Part shown: positions 7,107 through 9,713 of the stretch, piece by piece
Position numbering within the stretch: the stretch's first letter is position 1
Layout: each line of letters starts with the position of its first letter
Notes under the pieces: generated by a model
What the model was told of the DNA's origin: nothing
Seen by the model: only the letters and a program-made list of their open reading frames with translations
The model's database searches: none
Assembly (NCBI GenBank): GCA_966250375.1
Contig: CBINHE010000131.1
Span: 1 to 9,713, forward strand
Source of the DNA: CAMLDH01 sp966250375
Lineage (GTDB): Bacteria > Pseudomonadota > Gammaproteobacteria > Burkholderiales > Burkholderiaceae_D
DNA: 9,713 bases
Direction of reading: 5' to 3'
Position numbers and translations under genes: made by a program

Positions 7107-7847
7107 TCAGCCATCGGACGCGGCAGCGCCGACAGTTGTACTGACGGGTGTTGTATCTGCTGTGGATGGGCGGCGACACAGTAGCCGCGCGAGAACAAGG
7201 ATGATGAGCGCAGCGATCCATGCAGACCACAGCGTGTGGGTGAGGAAGTGAGCGCCGCGCATCTGCTGCGACCACCCCAGGCAGAGGCCAGGTATAAGGC
7301 CTGCGCCGAACGCTGCAATTGCCCTTGCCGGCTTTTCCGGCAGCCAGAAAGCAGCTACGGACGCAAGCCATAATCCGCTTGATGCATGCCCTGCGGGAAA
7401 GCAGTACCCGGCCGTTACTCCTGCCGGCAGGCTGTCTAAAATCCGGAGATAGGGAGCGAAGCCGCCATAGCGCACCAGGCTCCAAGGGCAGTGATGGATG
7501 GACGTGCTTTTTATCAGGCTGATCGTGACAGGGATCAATACGGAGGCAGCGACGACTACCCACAAACTTCTTCTGATCCTTTCTTCAACCAAGGTCCGCC
7601 GGAACAGGCTGTCGGCAATCAATACCACCACCGGCACCATTCCGATGCCAAACATCAGCGCTTTCATGGTGTGATGCATGAAGTTGGCGGTGAACCACTG
7701 CTCCCGCCAAGGGAAACTGTTCGTTGAGAAATCGAACATGGCATCGGCCAGGTACAGGTCTGTATTCGTGTACCTGCCGATCCAGAAAAGCACTGCGGCG
7801 CCGCATAGGAGTGCCAGCAGGCACCGCAAGAAGAGTCGATTCGTCAT
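7107..7847 (-). CDS. PAP2-family membrane phosphatase, partner of eptA
   Basis: Integral membrane PAP2 phosphatase of 246 residues from the ATG at 7847, which has GGAAAG 7 nt upstream (7855-7860). A longer frame starts at a TTG (7862), but that TTG abuts the Shine-Dalgarno, so the ATG is better. Motif 1 is K113-x6-C-P, with Cys in place of the usual Arg of KX6RP; motif 2 is FPAGHASSG (150-158), giving His154; motif 3 is RGAHFLTH (197-204). About six hydrophobic helices are visible. It begins 15 nt after the eptA stop, so both are one operon. Relatives remove phosphate from lipid A or undecaprenyl carriers; here it likely acts on lipid A phosphate or recycles the diacylglycerol released by EptA. 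The exact substrate is unproven. Confidence 0.85.
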   Translation of the reverse strand: MTNRLFLRCLLALLCGAAVLFWIGRYTNTDLYLADAMFDFSTNSFPWREQWFTANFMHHTMKALMFGIGMVPVVVLIADSLFRRTLVEERIRRSLWVVVAASVLIPVTISLIKSTSIHHCPWSLVRYGGFAPYLRILDSLPAGVTAGYCFPAGHASSGLWLASVAAFWLPEKPARAIAAFGAGLIPGLCLGWSQQMRGAHFLTHTLWSAWIAALIILVLARLLCRRPSTADTTPVSTTVGAAASDG

Positions 7848-7862
7848 GGCGTCGCTTTCCAA

Positions 7863-9557
7863 TCAGGCTCGGCAGCCGGCGGTGAGGTCGAATGCACTGT
7901 CGTAGACGGATGTTTTGACTTGCATGAGACCCAGCATTGTATGGAACAGATAGTCATGGCTGGCCGGCTGCGACGCGCGCGCCCTGATGCAACTGACATC
8001 GACACCAGTGCTCGATGCAAAGCCCTGCGACAGCCACATCACCATCGGCACTTCCGTTTGCTCATGTGGCGCCACCACATACGGCAGACCGTGCAGGTAG
8101 ATGCCATTCTCGCCCAGCGACTCGCCGTGGTCGGACAGGTAAATCATCGCCGCGTCATGTGACTGCTGCGCCTGCAGCCGATGTATCGTCTCGCCAAGGA
8201 AATGGTCTGTGTACAGCAGCGCGTTGTCGTAGCTGTTGACGATCTGCTCACGCGTGCAATTTCCAAGGTCAGCCTTTTCGCAGGTCGGTGTGAAGCGACG
8301 ATACGCTTCCGGATAGCGATGCGAATAGGCCGGCCCATGGTTGCCGATCTGGTGGAGGACGATGACCACATCACGCGGATTCTTCTGCAATTCCGACTCG
8401 AAGTTGTTCAGCAGGATTTCATCGAAGCAGTGTTCACCTTTGCAAAGAACAGGGTCGCGGCTATCTTCCAGCCGTTGTGTTTCAAGGCCCTCGCACACCC
8501 CTTTGCAACCCGACTGATTGTCTCGCCAGACGGTCTTGATGCCGCCATGTTCGAGCACATGCAGGACGGATTCATGCCGGCGTATCTTCTTCTCGTCGTA
8601 GGACTTGCGGCCGAACGGCGAGAACATGCAAGGAACGGATACCTCCGTGTTGGTGCCGCACGAGGTCACGTGGGGAAAGTTGATGATATCTTCGGATGCA
8701 AGCTGCGGCGTTGTTTGGCGCGCATAGCCGTTGAGTCCCCAGTTCGCCGCACGTGCTGTCTCGCCAACCACGACAACGAGCAGACGCGGTTTTCCGCGTG
8801 TGGACAAGCTGTTGACCACGGTAGCATCGGTGCCGACAGGAATGCGGGCGGCATGCGCTTCATTCCTGTCTGCCATGGCTACACGCACCGACGATACGAT
8901 GAAGTTGGCCGGGGTGATGAGATAGCGCAGCTCTTTCTGATTGCGCATCAGCGAGGAAAGGTCCTGGAATGCGAGCACAATGCAGATGGCGCTCACTGCC
9001 AATGTTCCCAGCAGGAATAGTGTGCGAACCAGCAATGCGCGGCGCAGAGTCCGCTCCTGCAGTTTCAGGCGCGATACGACCAGGGCAGGGACAATCCCGT
9101 ATGTCAGGAGAGCACCGAGCAAGTCGATGGAGACGAATTCTCGGGCCTCCTTGAAGTCAGTATGGAGCACATTGCGCACCATGCTGGTATCGAAGAATAT
9201 CGTGTATTGGGTCATGTAATGCGCGGCCAGTGCTGTGATGACAAACAGCACGGCAAGCAGGGGTTTGGCCGTGCGTCGGGAAACTGCCAGGCCGAGTATC
9301 AGGCAATGCACGGCGGTCAACAATACGGCCATGACCGCGGCCAGCCGCCACGTTCCTGCGTGGCTCCAGTCGCGGCCCGCAGACCAAGCTGACCAGAAGT
9401 GGCGGTTGGAGAACACAGTGAAGAACAGGCTGGCCCATACTATGCACCGCTCCGTGCTTAGTGAAGAGAATCTTGTCCGGCGTGGGGACTGGAACGGAAT
9501 ATCCCAGGTATTCAAATGCAGGGAAGGGACGATTTTGGACACCTGTGACCTGTGCAT
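7863..9557 (-). CDS. eptA: Lipid A phosphoethanolamine transferase EptA (MCR-like family)
   Basis: This 564-residue inner-membrane enzyme has about five N-terminal transmembrane helices (residues 37-200) and a periplasmic alkaline-phosphatase-like domain. Visible active-site residues, by comparison with MCR-1 and Neisseria EptA, are Glu266 in VGETARAAN, the nucleophile Thr304 in SCGTNTEVSVPC, His407 in HQIGNHGPAY, and Asp476-His477 in SDHGESLGENG. Cysteine pairs at 300/310 and 426/434 match family disulfides. It moves phosphoethanolamine from phosphatidylethanolamine to lipid A phosphates, lowering surface charge and polymyxin binding. The start at 9557 gives about 30 extra residues before the first helix and has no obvious Shine-Dalgarno, so the true start is uncertain. 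It precedes the PAP2 gene in one operon, with a PmrA-box-like repeat upstream. Confidence 0.93.
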   Translation of the reverse strand: MHRSQVSKIVPSLHLNTWDIPFQSPRRTRFSSLSTERCIVWASLFFTVFSNRHFWSAWSAGRDWSHAGTWRLAAVMAVLLTAVHCLILGLAVSRRTAKPLLAVLFVITALAAHYMTQYTIFFDTSMVRNVLHTDFKEAREFVSIDLLGALLTYGIVPALVVSRLKLQERTLRRALLVRTLFLLGTLAVSAICIVLAFQDLSSLMRNQKELRYLITPANFIVSSVRVAMADRNEAHAARIPVGTDATVVNSLSTRGKPRLLVVVVGETARAANWGLNGYARQTTPQLASEDIINFPHVTSCGTNTEVSVPCMFSPFGRKSYDEKKIRRHESVLHVLEHGGIKTVWRDNQSGCKGVCEGLETQRLEDSRDPVLCKGEHCFDEILLNNFESELQKNPRDVVIVLHQIGNHGPAYSHRYPEAYRRFTPTCEKADLGNCTREQIVNSYDNALLYTDHFLGETIHRLQAQQSHDAAMIYLSDHGESLGENGIYLHGLPYVVAPHEQTEVPMVMWLSQGFASSTGVDVSCIRARASQPASHDYLFHTMLGLMQVKTSVYDSAFDLTAGCRA

Positions 9558-9568
9558 CTTGACTAGAA

Positions 9569-9587
9569 GGCGACAGGATAGGTCGCC
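9569..9587. promoter_or_regulatory. Inverted repeat enclosing the putative eptA -10
   Basis: GGCGAC (9569-9574) and GTCGCC (9582-9587) are a perfect 6-bp inverted repeat around 7 bases that contain TATCCT on the minus strand (9575-9580), the best -10 candidate for eptA. It could be an operator or chance in GC-rich DNA. If the -10 is right, transcription begins near 9568 and leaves only about a 10-base leader. Confidence 0.4.
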
Positions 9588-9591
9588 GCCC

Positions 9592-9619
9592 GTTAAGGCG
9601 GCGTTAAGGCGGCGTTACA
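9592..9619 (-). promoter_or_regulatory. PmrA/BasR-like box: tandem 11-bp repeat upstream of eptA
   Basis: On the minus strand CTTAAC-GCCGC-CTTAAC occupies 9608-9592, with a third degenerate unit (TGTAAC, 9619-9614) before it. All units are spaced by exactly 11 bp, one helical turn. The PmrA/BasR consensus is two YTTAAK half-sites 5 bp apart; here each half-site keeps YTTAA and ends in C. The box ends 11 nt before the candidate -10 (9580-9575), where PhoB/OmpR-family activators normally contact RNA polymerase, and the -35 is poor. A further CTTAAT (9637-9632) lies upstream. Regulator identity is inferred. Confidence 0.6.
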
Positions 9620-9664
9620 CAGAAGTCAGAAATTAAGGCGACGATAGCGTGATGCGCACTCCTT

Positions 9665-9677
9665 CCCCTTCAAGGGG
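9665..9677. repeat. Short inverted repeat CCCCTT-C-AAGGGG
   Basis: Six-base arms (9665-9670 and 9672-9677) around one central base. In RNA it would fold as a four-pair GC stem with loop TTCAA. No T-run follows on either side, so a terminator role is unlikely. Confidence 0.5.
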
Positions 9678-9692
9678 GCGTAGCAGGGAATT

Positions 9693-9710
9693 CGGATCGC
9701 ATGCGATCCG
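9693..9710. repeat. Perfect 18-bp palindrome at the window edge
   Basis: CGGATCGCATGCGATCCG is an uninterrupted palindrome (9-bp arms, no spacer), about 135 bases upstream of eptA. It could be an operator for a dimeric regulator of eptA or of a gene beyond the window, or a chance GC-rich palindrome. Confidence 0.6.
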
Positions 9711-9713
9711 CCT

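Noticed and set aside
8181..9020. A 279-codon plus-strand open frame inside eptA
   Set aside because: It is antisense to strongly conserved EptA sequence and has no recognisable domain; long antisense frames are common in GC-rich genes.
1..9713. CRISPR arrays, tRNA or rRNA genes, intact insertion sequences
   Set aside because: No spaced repeats, no cloverleaf-like or rRNA sequence, and no transposase motif was seen on reading; this is not a substitute for a computed search.

Overview
The window looks like part of a betaproteobacterial chromosome, most likely Burkholderiales and possibly Oxalobacteraceae (Herbaspirillum, Collimonas or Herminiimonas relatives). This rests on moderately high GC content, codon use and the gene families present; it is inference, since there is no rRNA or other marker gene.

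Layout. (1) Bases 1-2438 hold a plus-strand pair of TldD/PmbA-type genes that overlap by one base. The first has the HExxxH metalloprotease motif and is cut by the left window edge; the second lacks it. Together they should form a TldD/TldE-like peptidase. (2) Bases 2601-4355 hold a complete two-gene AbiE-type (type IV) toxin-antitoxin or abortive-infection module: a winged-helix AbiEi-like antitoxin/repressor, then an AbiEii-like nucleotidyltransferase toxin. A perfect 11-bp inverted repeat overlaps the likely extended -10 and the ATG of the first gene, which suggests autoregulation and a leaderless transcript. (3) Bases 4426 to about 5000 are a rearrangement scar. The N-terminal domain of a type I restriction-modification methylase (HsdM) stops abruptly and runs into an antisense fragment of what looks like an AlbA_2/Schlafen-type ATP-binding protein. 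With AbiE this reads as the remains of a defence island. (4) Bases 5000-5292 hold nothing recognisable. Then comes a gene for a secreted protein (5293-7011) with a signal peptide, a beta-rich N-terminal domain, an IPT/TIG domain and a C-terminal helical domain of unknown function. (5) Bases 7107-9557 on the minus strand are an eptA-PAP2 phosphatase operon for lipid A modification, the same gene pairing as mcr-1 with pap2. Upstream of eptA is a tandem direct repeat with 11-bp period (CTTAAC-N5-CTTAAC on the minus strand) that matches the layout of a PmrA/BasR-type response-regulator box, placed just ahead of a -10-like hexamer.

No clearly new multi-gene system is visible. The points most worth a second look are the abiE operator/leaderless start, the PmrA-like box with an inverted repeat around the eptA -10, the hsdM/AlbA_2 scar, and the unassigned C-terminal domain of the secreted TIG protein.
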